In this document: positions 1-8,412 of the stretch, in pieces
How the letters are laid out: every line of letters begins with the position of its first letter
Numbering within the stretch: position 1 is the first letter of the stretch
Assembly: GCF_000421845.1 (NCBI RefSeq)
Contig: NZ_ATXU01000005.1
Coordinates: forward strand, 62,001 to 126,000
DNA: 64,000 bases
From: Leucobacter chironomi DSM 19883
GTDB lineage: Bacteria > Actinomycetota > Actinomycetes > Actinomycetales > Microbacteriaceae
Direction of reading: 5' to 3'
Translations under genes and position numbers: made by a program
Notes under the pieces: model-generated
Seen by the model: the letters and a program-made list of their open reading frames with translations, nothing else
Databases searched by the model: none
What the model was told of the DNA's origin: nothing

Positions 1-126
1 ACCGCGCTGCGCCCGGCCGCGCGCCCGACGAGCTGCGCCGCGCCTGCGCTCTGCGCAGCATCTGCGCCCCGCGCACCGCTGGGGCTCTGCGCCCGCGCCT
101 GCGTCGCCGCGCTCACCCGCCGCGCC
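1..126. other. window edge, no gene assigned
   Basis: This GC-rich edge is full of short CTGCGC/GCGCCTGCG-like runs. I see no start codon with a ribosome binding site and no recognisable protein on either strand. It lies downstream of the siderophore-binding gene and may be the end of an intergenic stretch or of a gene outside the window. Confidence 0.3.
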
Positions 127-1167
127 CTACTCGGTTGCGGAGCTGCTGTTCAGCAGGGCGAAGTAGTCGCCGATGCCCCACGGAACCGACAGCGGCGAGG
201 GGTTCGCCGACGCGGCGCGCGGCGTCGAATCTTCGAGGATGACGATGTCGCCGGCCGCGATCGCGGGAATCTTGGAGAGCAGCGGATCGGCCTGCAGCTG
301 CGCGACGAGCTTGCCGTCAGGGTCGCCGTAGGTGACGAAGACGTCGACGTCTTCGAAGCGCTCGGCGTCTTCCGAGCTGACCTCGACGTAGAAGGCATCG
401 GTCTTGGCGGTCTCCTCTGAGACGATGGTCGGGGTGGGCATACCGAGGCCCTCGAGGAAGCCGGGACGGGTGTCGTGGCTGGTGTAGAAGCCGACCTTGC
501 TGAGGTCAGATGGATCGATGAACGCGAAGATGACCTTCTTATCGGCCAGACCGGCGTTCGCGTCGAGCGCGTCGCGCGACTGCGCGTCGAGGTCGGCGAT
601 GAGCTGCTTCCCCTCGGTCTCGAGGCCGAGGGCCTTCGAGTTGATCGTGATCATGTCTTCGACCGAGGTGCCCCAGGCGACACCGCCTGCCGGGTAGGCG
701 ACCACGGGGGCGATCTTCGAGAGGGTGTCGTACTCCTCCTCGGTGAGGCCGGAGTAGCCGGCGAGGATCACATCGGGCTTGGTGTCTGCGACGGCCTCGA
801 AGTCGATGCCGTCGGTCTCGTCGAACAGCACGGGCGTTTCAGCCCCGAGCTCTTCGAGCTTCTCGTCGACCCAGGGCAGCACGCCGTCGCCGTCGTCATC
901 GCCCCACGCGGCCTTGCTCATGCCGACCGGCACAATGCCGAGGGCGAGCGGAACCTCGTGGTTGGCCCACGCGACGGTCGCGACGCGCTCGGGCTTCTCG
1001 ACCACGGTCGTCTCGCCGTAGGCATGTTCGATGACGACGGGGAAACCCTCGGAGGAGGCGGTGCCGGACGAGGCTTCGTCGCCGCCAGAAGAGGAGGAGG
1101 AGCAGGCGGCGAGAGGGATCGCGACAGCGATGGCTGCGGCGAGACCGAGAACGCGGGAGACGCGCAT
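127..1167 (-). CDS. iron-siderophore ABC transporter substrate-binding lipoprotein (FepB/FecB type)
   Basis: 346 aa. This is the extracytoplasmic receptor of a ferric-siderophore importer; it would hand iron chelates to a FecCD-type permease, which is not visible here. The N-terminus is a lipoprotein signal (MRVSRVLGLA, then a hydrophobic stretch and LAAC with the lipidated Cys at about residue 22), followed by a Ser/Gly-rich linker and a periplasmic-binding-protein-2 fold with family motifs such as KPERVATVAW and KPDVILAGYSG. I chose ATG 1167 because AAAGGA lies just upstream and the lipobox then sits at the normal distance; the frame is open further upstream but without a signal peptide. 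A DtxR-like half-site and a TATGAT box lie about 80 bp upstream, so iron repression is likely. Ligand unknown. Confidence 0.85.
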   Translation of the reverse strand: MRVSRVLGLAAAIAVAIPLAACSSSSSGGDEASSGTASSEGFPVVIEHAYGETTVVEKPERVATVAWANHEVPLALGIVPVGMSKAAWGDDDGDGVLPWVDEKLEELGAETPVLFDETDGIDFEAVADTKPDVILAGYSGLTEEEYDTLSKIAPVVAYPAGGVAWGTSVEDMITINSKALGLETEGKQLIADLDAQSRDALDANAGLADKKVIFAFIDPSDLSKVGFYTSHDTRPGFLEGLGMPTPTIVSEETAKTDAFYVEVSSEDAERFEDVDVFVTYGDPDGKLVAQLQADPLLSKIPAIAAGDIVILEDSTPRAASANPSPLSVPWGIGDYFALLNSSSATE

Positions 1168-1242
1168 GGGCGGTCCTTTCATCGGAATGACGGGTTGCGC
1201 GAGCGACGCTCGCTGCGTCTCGCGGAGCGCGCCCCGCGAAAT

Positions 1243-1261
1243 CTCGCTAATCATAACCTAA
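1243..1261 (-). promoter_or_regulatory. DtxR/IdeR-like iron box
   Basis: Read on the minus strand the site is TTAGGTTATGATTAGCGAG. It matches the 19-bp DtxR consensus TTAGGTTAGGCTAACCTAA at 13 positions, with a perfect left half (TTAGGTTA) and a weak right half. It overlaps a TATGAT -10-like box (1250-1255). It lies about 75 bp upstream of the siderophore-binding lipoprotein start, where an iron-dependent repressor would act. Confidence 0.5.
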
Positions 1262-1387
1262 CTTTCATCCGATGAAGTGTCAGGTAGATGGTGCTGCAGC
1301 TCGCAGCTCGGTGCGACCAGAGCTCCCCCGCGGCCGAGATCCGGCTCCACCATGTTCCGCGGATCACGCTGCCCGGCATCGCGCTGC

Positions 1388-1412
1388 CGGAGAGGGTCGT
1401 CGCCCTCTCGCC
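1388..1412 (-). terminator. hairpin downstream of tmk
   Basis: GAGAGGG (1390-1396) and CCCTCTC (1403-1409) form a 7-bp stem with a 6-nt loop, just after the tmk stop codon at 1418. There is no clear U-tract, so it is a weak intrinsic-terminator candidate. Confidence 0.35.
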
Positions 1413-1417
1413 GGCGG

Positions 1418-2053
1418 TCAGAGGGCCGTGAGCAGCGGCGCCACGCGGTTGATCACGGCCGTGTGCAGCTCGTCCGCAGGCTGCGCGGCGTCGAGCACGA
1501 GGTAGCGGTCGGGAGCGACGCGGGCAAGGTCTCGGAAGCCCTCGCGCACCGCCTCGTGAAACTCGACGGCCTCCGCCTCGAGGCGATCGTCGACTTCCCC
1601 GCGTCCGCGTCGCCGCGCGATCGCGGTCACGGGGTCGAGATCGAGCAGCACGGTGACCTGGGGCCAGAGGCCGCCGACCGCCCATTCGCTGATGCGTCGT
1701 ACATCGGCAACGTCGAGCACGCGCCCGGCCCCCTGGTAGGCGAGCGACGAATCGATATAGCGATCCGCCACCACGATCGCCCCGCGTTCGAGAGCCGGCC
1801 GTACGACCTTCGCGATGTGCTGCGCCCGGTCGGCCGCGTAGAGCAGCGTCTCGGCGCGGGGATCGACCTCGCCGATCTCGTCGCCGCCGTGCAGCAGCAG
1901 ACGCCGCACTTCGATGCCGAGACGCGTGCCGCCCGGCTCGCGCGTGCGCACGACCTCGTGACCACGGGCCTCGAGCCAGGCCCCAAGCAGCTCCGCCTGG
2001 GTGCTCTTGCCCGCACCGTCGCCGCCTTCGAGGGTGATGAAGAGTCCGCTCAT
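1418..2053 (-). CDS. tmk: thymidylate kinase
   Basis: 211 aa, normal length for the family. It phosphorylates dTMP to dTDP in the cytoplasm for dTTP synthesis. The P-loop GGDGAGKS is at about residues 10-17, the dTMP-binding DRYIDSSLAYQGAGR segment near residue 90, and a LID-like RGRGEVDDRLE near 145. ATG 2053 places the P-loop at the usual N-terminal position. There is no Shine-Dalgarno sequence; instead CAGACT lies six bases upstream, resembling the leaderless-promoter boxes seen elsewhere in this window. In many actinobacteria tmk is followed by holB (delta prime subunit of DNA polymerase III); here the next gene is a siderophore-binding protein, so that link is lost. tmk is downstream of an HPP protein gene and topA, all on the same strand. 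Confidence 0.95.
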   Translation of the reverse strand: MSGLFITLEGGDGAGKSTQAELLGAWLEARGHEVVRTREPGGTRLGIEVRRLLLHGGDEIGEVDPRAETLLYAADRAQHIAKVVRPALERGAIVVADRYIDSSLAYQGAGRVLDVADVRRISEWAVGGLWPQVTVLLDLDPVTAIARRRGRGEVDDRLEAEAVEFHEAVREGFRDLARVAPDRYLVLDAAQPADELHTAVINRVAPLLTAL

Positions 2054-2124
2054 GGGTCCAGTCTGCCATCGACCGCGGCTCGGCCGCCGCTCGACCGCGG
2101 CTCGACCTCGGCCGGCGAAGCGAC

Positions 2125-2655
2125 TCAGCCCGTGGTGCGACGACGCGGCGGCGGCCCGCCGAGCAGGCCGGGGGCCGGATAGCGGGTGCCCGTGCAGCGG
2201 TGCCAGACGAGTGCCACCGCGACGATCGCCATCGAAGCTGCGAGCACGGGCACCAGCAGGAACATCCAGCCCGCCCCGGTGACGAAGGCGAGCACGGTGT
2301 TCGCGATCGCCGGAGGGTGGATGATCCGCAGCACCGCCATCGCCCCGACCGAGCACCCCGCGACGAGCGCGATGCTCCACCAGGTCACCGGCAGCACGAA
2401 CGCACCGGCCACGCCGACGAGCGACGCGACGAGCTGCCCGCCGATCACCGCGGGAGGCTGGGAGACCGGCGCCTCGGGGAGCACGAAGACGAGGAGGCAG
2501 CTGGGGGCGAAGCCCACGAACAGCGGCAGCAGGTCGACGGTCTCGTCGAGGAGCCCGAGCACGCCGACGATCACCGCGACTCCGAGTGAGGCCAGCACGA
2601 GCCGGCGCCACGGGAGTCGCGGCTGGTTCGGCAGGAGGACGTCTCTGAGGCGCAC
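2125..2655 (-). CDS. HPP family integral membrane protein
   Basis: 176 aa with about four transmembrane helices (residues roughly 20-40, 45-62, 75-100 and 125-150). The diagnostic HPP signature is in RIIHPPAIANTVLAF near residue 115. Some HPP-family members have been linked to nitrite transport in cyanobacteria and plastids; the function in actinobacteria is not established, so I make no substrate call. The C-terminus is a short Pro/Arg-rich cytoplasmic tail. It lies between topA (6 bp away) and tmk on the same strand and is probably cotranscribed with topA. The start ATG 2655 falls directly after the topA stop. Confidence 0.8.
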   Translation of the reverse strand: MRLRDVLLPNQPRLPWRRLVLASLGVAVIVGVLGLLDETVDLLPLFVGFAPSCLLVFVLPEAPVSQPPAVIGGQLVASLVGVAGAFVLPVTWWSIALVAGCSVGAMAVLRIIHPPAIANTVLAFVTGAGWMFLLVPVLAASMAIVAVALVWHRCTGTRYPAPGLLGGPPPRRRTTG

Positions 2656-2661
2656 CCCTCG

Positions 2662-5511
2662 CTACTGTCCTGCGGCTTCGGCGGCTTTCTTCGCCGCGTT
2701 CGCCTTGCGCGTCTCGGCCGCCTTCTTCGCCGCAGCGGAGCGGGCCGGGTCGACCGCCTTCTTCGCGGCGGTCCTCTTGGCCGCCGGCTTCTTGGTCGTT
2801 GCCTTCGTGGTCGTCGCCTTGCCGGCCGCGGCGGTCTTCTTCGCCGCGGTCTTGCGCGCGGGAGCCTTCTTCTTCGCCGGACCCTTGGCGCGCTTGATGG
2901 CCAGCAGCTCGATCGCGCGTTCAAAGGTGATGTCGTCCACGCTGTCGCCGCGCGGGATCGTCGCGTTGGTCTCGCCGTCCGTGACGTACGGGCCGAAGCG
3001 TCCGTCGCGCACGCGCACGGGCTTCCCGCTCACCGGGTCGGCGTCGAACTCCTTGAGCGCCGCGCTGGCCTTCCGCGCACCGTACTTCGGCTGCGCGAAG
3101 AGCTCCTGGGCGCCCGCGAGATCGACCGAGAAGATCGCGTCCTCGCTCGGCAGCGTCCGGGTGTCCGTGCCCTTCTTCAGGTAGGGGCCGTAGCGGCCGT
3201 TCTGCGCGGTGATCTCGGCACCCGATTCGGGATCCTGCCCCACGACGCGCGGCAGGTCGAGCAGTGCGACGGCCGCGTCGAGGTCGATCGTCGCGGGATC
3301 CATGCTCTTGAAAAGCGACGCTGTGCGCGGCTTCTGCCCCTTGGGCAGCTCCTCGCCCTCGTCGGGCAGCTCGGTGACGTAGGGGCCGAAGCGTCCGTTC
3401 TTCGCGATGACGCGCTTGCCGGTCTGCGGGTGCAGACCCACGACCCGGTCCTCCGCGGGCTCGGCGTCGGCCAGCTCGTGGGCGCGCTCGGGGGTGAGCT
3501 CGTCGGGGGCCATGCCGTCCGGGATGTTGACGCTGCGCGGCTTGAGCGCGCCGTCGTCGCCGACCTCGCACTTCTCGTCGAAGACTTCGAGGTAGGGGCC
3601 GTACTTGCCGTTGCGCAGCGAGATCTCGTCATCGATCTTGATCGTGTTGATCGCGCGCGCGTCGATCTCGCCGAGGTTGTCGACCACGCCGCGCAGGCCC
3701 GGGTGGGCGTCGGTGCCGAAGTAGAACTCGCCCAGCCACTTGCCGCGCGCAGCCTCGCCGGCGGCGATGCGGTCGAGATCGTTCTCCATCTCGGCGGTGA
3801 AGTCGTAGTCGACGAGCGCACTGAAGTGCTCCTCGAGCAGGCGAACGACGGAGAAGGCGATCCAGCTCGGCACGAGAGCCTGGCCCTTCTTCGTGACGTA
3901 GCCGCGATCCATGATGGTGCTGATGATCGCCGCGTAGGTCGAGGGGCGGCCGATGCCGAGCTCTTCGAGGCGCTTGGTGAGGCTCGCCTCGGTGTAGCGC
4001 GGCGGCGGGCTGGTCTCGTGGCCCTTGGCGGTGGGATCGGCGATCCCGAGACCCTGACGCTCGGAGAGCTGCGGCAGGGAGACGTTCTGCTCGGCGTCGC
4101 CGCGCTTCTCGTCGCGCCCCTCCTCGTAGGCGAGCAGGAAGCCGGGGAAGGTGATCACGGTGCCGCTGGCGGTGAACTCGAGCGCGGTGGCAGTGCCCTC
4201 TCCGGGCTCGACGACGGAGGCGCCGACCGTGACGGTGTCGGTGGATCCCTTGGCGTCGGCCATCTGGCTGGCGACGGTGCGCTTCCAGATCAGCTCGTAC
4301 AGGGCGTACTCGCCCTGGGTGAGCTTGCCCTTCAACGAGCTGGGCCGCTGGAAGGTGTCGCCTGCGGGGCGGATCGCCTCGTGGGCCTCCTGCGCGCCCT
4401 TCGCCTTTCCGGTGAAGACGCGGGGCTTCTCGGGCAGCGTCTCGGCGCCGTAGAGCTCGGCGGCCTGCTTGCGCGCCGCCTGGATCGCCTGGCTCGAGAG
4501 CGTGGGCGAGTCGGTACGCATATAGGTGATGTAGCCGTTCTCGTAGAGCGACTGCGCGAACGACATGGTCTGGCGCGAGCTGTAGCGCAGCTTGCGCGAG
4601 GCCTCCTGCTGCAACGTGGAGGTGGTGAACGGAGCCGCGGGGCGGCGGGTGTGGGGCTTGGTCTCGACCGAGAGCACCGTCGCCGCGGTGCCGGTGCCGA
4701 GCAGCGAGGCGAGGCGCTCGGCACGCTGCTGCTCGAGGCCGACGACGTTCGCCTTCAGCGCCCGGGGGGTGAGTTCGCCGTCGTCGCCGAAGTCGCCACC
4801 TGTGGCCACGCGCCGATCGCCGACGCGTACGAGCTTCGCCTCGAAGGCGGTCGTGTCGGCGGCGTCGGCGGCGGGCTGGAAGGTGGCGGTGAGATCCCAG
4901 TACTCGGCGGCGCGGAACGCCTGCCGCTCGCGCTCGCGGTCGACGACGAGGCGCGTCGCCGCCGACTGCACGCGGCCGGCGGACAGCTTGGGGGCGACCT
5001 TGCGCCACAGCACGGGCGAGATGTCGTAGCCGTAGAGCCGGTCGAGGATTCTGCGGGTCTCCTGAGCGTCGACGAGCGAGATGTCGAGATCACGCGTGTT
5101 CTGCTTGGCCTGCTCGATCGCCTCTCGGGTGATCTCGTGGAAGACCATGCGGCGCACCGGCACCTTGGGCTTCAGCACCTCGAGCAGGTGCCACGCGATG
5201 GCCTCGCCCTCGCGGTCCTCATCTGTTGCGAGCCAGAGCTCGTCCGCTCCCTTCAGCGCCCGCTTGAGCTCGGAGACCGTCCTCTTCTTGTTGTCGTTGA
5301 CGACGTAGTAGGGGGCGAAGTCGTTGTCGACATCGACGGCGAACTTGCCGAAGGGCCCCTTCTTCAGTTCGCTCGGCAGCTCTGACGGCTCGGCGAGATC
5401 GCGGATGTGCCCGACCGAGGCGATGACCTCGTAGTCGTCGCCGAGATAGGCGCCGATCGTGCGCGCCTTGGTCGGCGACTCGACGATGACGAGTTTCTTC
5501 GTACCCTCCAC
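2662..5511 (-). CDS. topA: type I DNA topoisomerase
   Basis: 949 aa. Relaxes negative supercoils through a transient 5'-phosphotyrosine. The TOPRIM domain opens the protein (KLVIVESPTKA; metal-binding DEDREGEAIAWHL near residue 115). The catalytic tyrosine is Tyr330 in GYITYMRTDSP. No zinc-ribbon cysteines are apparent; the C-terminus instead has several topoisomerase repeats with the motif NGRFGPYV or RYGPYL and ends in a Lys/Ala-rich tail of about 80 residues, as in other actinobacterial TopA proteins, where the basic tail helps strand passage. I chose GTG 5511 because AGGAGA lies upstream and conserved sequence begins at once; the frame is open for another 50 codons without similarity. Confidence 0.96.
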   Translation of the reverse strand: MEGTKKLVIVESPTKARTIGAYLGDDYEVIASVGHIRDLAEPSELPSELKKGPFGKFAVDVDNDFAPYYVVNDNKKRTVSELKRALKGADELWLATDEDREGEAIAWHLLEVLKPKVPVRRMVFHEITREAIEQAKQNTRDLDISLVDAQETRRILDRLYGYDISPVLWRKVAPKLSAGRVQSAATRLVVDRERERQAFRAAEYWDLTATFQPAADAADTTAFEAKLVRVGDRRVATGGDFGDDGELTPRALKANVVGLEQQRAERLASLLGTGTAATVLSVETKPHTRRPAAPFTTSTLQQEASRKLRYSSRQTMSFAQSLYENGYITYMRTDSPTLSSQAIQAARKQAAELYGAETLPEKPRVFTGKAKGAQEAHEAIRPAGDTFQRPSSLKGKLTQGEYALYELIWKRTVASQMADAKGSTDTVTVGASVVEPGEGTATALEFTASGTVITFPGFLLAYEEGRDEKRGDAEQNVSLPQLSERQGLGIADPTAKGHETSPPPRYTEASLTKRLEELGIGRPSTYAAIISTIMDRGYVTKKGQALVPSWIAFSVVRLLEEHFSALVDYDFTAEMENDLDRIAAGEAARGKWLGEFYFGTDAHPGLRGVVDNLGEIDARAINTIKIDDEISLRNGKYGPYLEVFDEKCEVGDDGALKPRSVNIPDGMAPDELTPERAHELADAEPAEDRVVGLHPQTGKRVIAKNGRFGPYVTELPDEGEELPKGQKPRTASLFKSMDPATIDLDAAVALLDLPRVVGQDPESGAEITAQNGRYGPYLKKGTDTRTLPSEDAIFSVDLAGAQELFAQPKYGARKASAALKEFDADPVSGKPVRVRDGRFGPYVTDGETNATIPRGDSVDDITFERAIELLAIKRAKGPAKKKAPARKTAAKKTAAAGKATTTKATTKKPAAKRTAAKKAVDPARSAAAKKAAETRKANAAKKAAEAAGQ

Positions 5512-5789
5512 GGGTCTCCTTCGTTGCTCCGAGCTCACGGCTGGTGAGTCGCCTGCTCGGCGACTGCCGGTTGCTGCACCGACACGCGGTTCTGCACCGA
5601 CACGATACACACTCTCGTGCAAGAAACCACTATCGGCGATCCGCGGCGCTCCTCTATTCATACCATCGTCGCGATCACGGGAGCGCGCGACGAGGCCTCG
5701 GCCTCGGCCTGCACGCCCCGCGGCCGGTTCGCGCGACGGCTCCCGCGCCCTGCCCTAACACCCGTCGCAGACCCGAGCGGTGGGTGCGG

Positions 5790-6632
5790 TCACGGCGGAC
5801 CGAGGTAGGCGAGCGGATCGACGTCCGGGTTCCTGTTCGACGGAGCCGACGAGAGAGTGAAGTGGGTGTGCGGCCCGGAGGTGCAGCCGCTCATCCCGGC
5901 GCTCGCGACCCGCTGCCCAGCCACCACCCGCGCACCCGGCACGACCCCGAAGCGCTGCGGCGACCCCGGCGCGACATGGTTGTGCGAGCTGTAGAGGGTG
6001 CGGCCCCCGACGTCGTGCCGCATGAGCACCGTGTGGTTGACGCCCCGCCACCACTCGGGGCGGGCGACGCACGGATCGGGCATCCCTCCCCCGTCCGGCC
6101 CGGCACGCACCACGACGCCCGCGTACGGAGCGTAGAGCGCGCCTTCGGCAGTCACCTCGAGGTCGAGCGAGAAGCCGTCGTGGAACCCCTGCGAGAGGGC
6201 CCGAAGATCCGACGGCCAGGCCCAGCCGTTCGCCGCGACCGCGCCTCTCGCGGCTTGGACCGGGCCGGGCGGCGGCCCTGCTCGCGCCGCGGCCACCGCG
6301 TCCCCGAACGGCAACGCGATCCGCATCTCGACTCGAGCCTCGCCCGAGACCGAGGAGGCCTCGCACCCCGCGAGCGCCGCTCCCGCTTCGACCGCGACGA
6401 GTCCCGCGAGTGCGCAGGGCTCCCCCTCGATCCAGCCCGTCATCGCATCAGCGGCGGCGAGCGCGGCGGCGTCCGCCGCTGCCGCCGCGCGATGCCCGGC
6501 CTCGAGCTGGGCGCTCGCGGCGATCAGCGGCAAGCCCAGGCAGAGCGCCGCAGCGCCGCAGGCGAGCAGGGCCGGCGCGCTCACGGCGACGCCTCGGAAT
6601 CGCCGCCGGGTTCGCTGTTCGTCGCGGCGCAC
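5790..6632 (-). CDS. TadE-like pseudopilin (Rv3654c type) fused to an M23 peptidase domain
   Basis: 280 aa. Residues 1-45 have the layout of actinobacterial Rv3654c-type tad proteins: basic start, one hydrophobic helix (about 18-42), then Ala-rich AAAADAAALAAADAM; a Cys-containing small domain follows to about 120. Residues about 135-280 are an M23 (lysostaphin-like) peptidase domain: FHDGFSLDLEV (first metal motif in an SLD form rather than HxGxD), YSSHNHVAPG, and the terminal GPHTHF with the HxH metal ligands. M23 enzymes cut peptidoglycan cross-links, so this protein could open the wall for Flp pilus assembly; that role is inferred. It starts at GTG 6632 inside the end of the tadE gene (52-bp overlap) and is last in the tad operon. 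The fusion is unusual; the altered first motif leaves catalytic activity open. Confidence 0.75.
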   Translation of the reverse strand: MRRDEQRTRRRFRGVAVSAPALLACGAAALCLGLPLIAASAQLEAGHRAAAAADAAALAAADAMTGWIEGEPCALAGLVAVEAGAALAGCEASSVSGEARVEMRIALPFGDAVAAARAGPPPGPVQAARGAVAANGWAWPSDLRALSQGFHDGFSLDLEVTAEGALYAPYAGVVVRAGPDGGGMPDPCVARPEWWRGVNHTVLMRHDVGGRTLYSSHNHVAPGSPQRFGVVPGARVVAGQRVASAGMSGCTSGPHTHFTLSSAPSNRNPDVDPLAYLGPP

Positions 6633-7051
6633 GCCCGACTCTCGATGCCGATGCCCGAGAGGATCCCGCGCCCCGGGCTGGCCCTGAGGGTGACGCAGTG
6701 GAGCGGTCCGCTGCGGTCCCGTTGCACCGTGATCGCCCCCTGGGCCTCATCGAGCCGGGCTCGTGCGCGGTCCGCATCGCCCCTGGCCTCGAGTCTCGCG
6801 ACCTCCGCAGCGAGACTCACCAGCGTGATGCGGTGGGCCGCGATGAAGATCCCGCCGATCACGAGACCGAGCACCACGAGCACCGCCGGCATCACCACCG
6901 CGAACTCCGCGGTGACGGTGCCGCGCTCGTCGCGGACGAGACCGCCCAGCGGACCGCCGAAACGCGGCCGCGACGAACTGCCGGCAGCAGCACCATCGAG
7001 CGCGCCGAGCACTCGCCCGGCACCGGCGCTACCCGCCGGAGCCGAGAGCAT
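6581..7051 (-). CDS. TadE-family pilus assembly protein
   Basis: About 156 aa. The central segment DERGTVTAEFAVVMPAVLVV is the TadE/prepilin-type signature: charged DERG, a Glu at the +5-like position and a hydrophobic helix that anchors the protein and joins the pilus base. The C-terminal part is soluble and variable. It overlaps the preceding pilin-like gene by 23 bp and the following fusion gene by 52 bp, so translation is probably coupled. The start is uncertain: ATG 7051 is used, but it has only a weak ribosome binding site and downstream GTG codons are possible. Confidence 0.75.
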   Translation of the reverse strand: MLSAPAGSAGAGRVLGALDGAAAGSSSRPRFGGPLGGLVRDERGTVTAEFAVVMPAVLVVLGLVIGGIFIAAHRITLVSLAAEVARLEARGDADRARARLDEAQGAITVQRDRSGPLHCVTLRASPGRGILSGIGIESRACAATNSEPGGDSEASP

Positions 7052-7328
7052 TCTCGACCAGCTGCACGAGCATGGCGCGGATCTCCGCCGATCGCATGAT
7101 CGCCACAAGCAGGCCCGCGAAGGCGACCGCGGCAAGGATCACCACCGCGTACTCCGCCGTGATCGCGCCCCGCTCGTCGCCGAGCAGATCGCGGGAGGCG
7201 GGCGCTGCTGCGCGTCGGCGGCGAGCGCGCGCCACGAACGCGGGGCGACCCTGCCCCGAAGGAGGCGGCGCGGGCTGCTTCCGCAGCGCGACGCCGCGGT
7301 CCGATACGAGTTCGAGTCTGGCATTCAT
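7029..7328 (-). CDS. DUF4244 / Flp-type pilin-like protein
   Basis: 99 aa. A basic, poorly conserved first half is followed by DERGAITAEYAVVILAAVAF, a Flp-pilin-like segment with Glu and Tyr after the DERG motif and a single hydrophobic helix (about 55-80). In actinobacterial tad loci a DUF4244 protein sits at this position and is the likely structural pilin. The ATG at 7328 has GGGAG upstream. A 14-bp motif shared with the tadA upstream region lies about 130 bp upstream, so this gene may also have its own promoter. No prepilin peptidase gene is present in the window. Confidence 0.75.
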   Translation of the reverse strand: MNARLELVSDRGVALRKQPAPPPSGQGRPAFVARARRRRAAAPASRDLLGDERGAITAEYAVVILAAVAFAGLLVAIMRSAEIRAMLVQLVENALGSGG

Positions 7329-7455
7329 GGGGTGCTCCCTTCATCGCGCACGGCCCGGCGGTCGCCGGTGCACCCATCCTGCGGCAGTCGCGTCGACGCC
7401 GGAGCGCCGGTCGAGGATCTGTGAAGAAGTCCGGGCGATCCGGGCCGGATGCGCA

Positions 7456-7469
7456 ATTGTGAGCGAAGT
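7456..7469 (-). promoter_or_regulatory. 14-bp motif shared by tadA and pilin upstream regions, copy 2
   Basis: On the minus strand this reads ACTTCGCTCACAAT. An identical 14-mer at 9535-9548 precedes tadA. This copy lies in the 150-bp gap between the tadBC-like gene and the pilin-like gene, in the same orientation relative to transcription. It is a candidate regulator-binding or promoter element for the tad locus. Confidence 0.4.
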
Positions 7470-7479
7470 GCGAGCCGCA

Positions 7480-8412
7480 TCAGGCGCCCAGCATGGCGAT
7501 GAGCACCGGCAAGACTCCGAGCACGATGAACGCGGGCAGCACGCACACGCCCATCGGCACCAGCACCCGCACGCCGAGACGTTCCGCTCCCTGTTCGAGC
7601 CTCGCCTGAGCCCGGGCCCGCGCAGCCGCCGCCTCCTCCAGCAGCAGGCGCTGCAGGGGCGCACCCGTGCTCGTCGCCGCCGCGACGGCGCTCGCGAGCG
7701 CTCCCGACCGCTCGAAGGCCGAGAACGGCACCCACTCCGCACCGAAGGCGTCGACGGCGTCCGCCGTGCGCAGCGCCGCAGCCCCCGGCGGGGCGCCACC
7801 GCCGAGCGCGACCCACACCAGTTCGAGTTCGATCCCGGCGACGCAGTCCTCGCGTTCGAGCCGGCGCAGCAGCGCTCGGCCCCACGCGACCCCTGCGGCG
7901 AGCAGCAGCGCCCCGGCGGACAGCAGCACGGCACCCAGCGGGCTCAGCAGCACGGGCACCGGATCGAAGCCGAGCAGGGCGCCGAGCAGCAGCGCGAGCG
8001 GCGGCAGCGCCGAGACGAGGCGCACCGTCGCGCGCGGCCCCGAGAGCAGCACCGCACGGCGCGCCCGCAGCTGCTCCAGACCGCGCAGCGCCGAGCCGAT
8101 GCGTTGCAGGGCGGGGGCGAGCGGTGCACCGCTCTGCTCGGCCAGCCGCCAGGCGGCCGCGAGCACCCGCCACTCGGGCGCCCCGCACGCACCGAGCGCC
8201 TCGGGCGGTGGAACCCCGGCGGCGATGCGTGCGGCGAGGCCCGCCGGGTCCGCGCCCTCACGCCTAGGGGGACCACCGGGCGGATCCGCCGAGGCGAGCA
8301 CCACCGCACGTCCAGCCGGGACGCCCCCGCGCAGCAGCGCGGCGCAGCGGAGCGCCAGCTCGGCCGCATCTCCCGCGCCGGCCTCGCTCCGCGCGCGCCT
8401 CCGCCCTGTCAC
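7480..8412 (-). CDS. type II secretion system F-like protein, apparent TadB-TadC fusion
   Basis: 310 aa. This is the inner-membrane platform of the Flp pilus machine. The layout is: a helical F domain (about 15-130), two transmembrane helices (about 135-185), a second helical F domain (about 195-285, with VAAATSTGAPLQRLLLEEA), and a last transmembrane helix near the C-terminus. Many actinobacteria encode these halves as two genes (Rv3658c and Rv3657c in M. tuberculosis); here one chain seems to carry both. It starts at GTG 8412, overlapping the tadA stop by four bases (GTGA), which indicates translational coupling. Another possible reading is a single TadB with a degenerate N-terminus and tadC lost. 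Confidence 0.75.
   Translation of the reverse strand: MTGRRRARSEAGAGDAAELALRCAALLRGGVPAGRAVVLASADPPGGPPRREGADPAGLAARIAAGVPPPEALGACGAPEWRVLAAAWRLAEQSGAPLAPALQRIGSALRGLEQLRARRAVLLSGPRATVRLVSALPPLALLLGALLGFDPVPVLLSPLGAVLLSAGALLLAAGVAWGRALLRRLEREDCVAGIELELVWVALGGGAPPGAAALRTADAVDAFGAEWVPFSAFERSGALASAVAAATSTGAPLQRLLLEEAAAARARAQARLEQGAERLGVRVLVPMGVCVLPAFIVLGVLPVLIAMLGA

Noticed and set aside
3430-5385. A 651-codon open frame on the plus strand opposite topA
   Set aside because: It is antisense to a certain topA gene, its translation is low-complexity (Leu/Gly/Val/Asp-rich) and has no start signal; such frames are common in GC-rich DNA.
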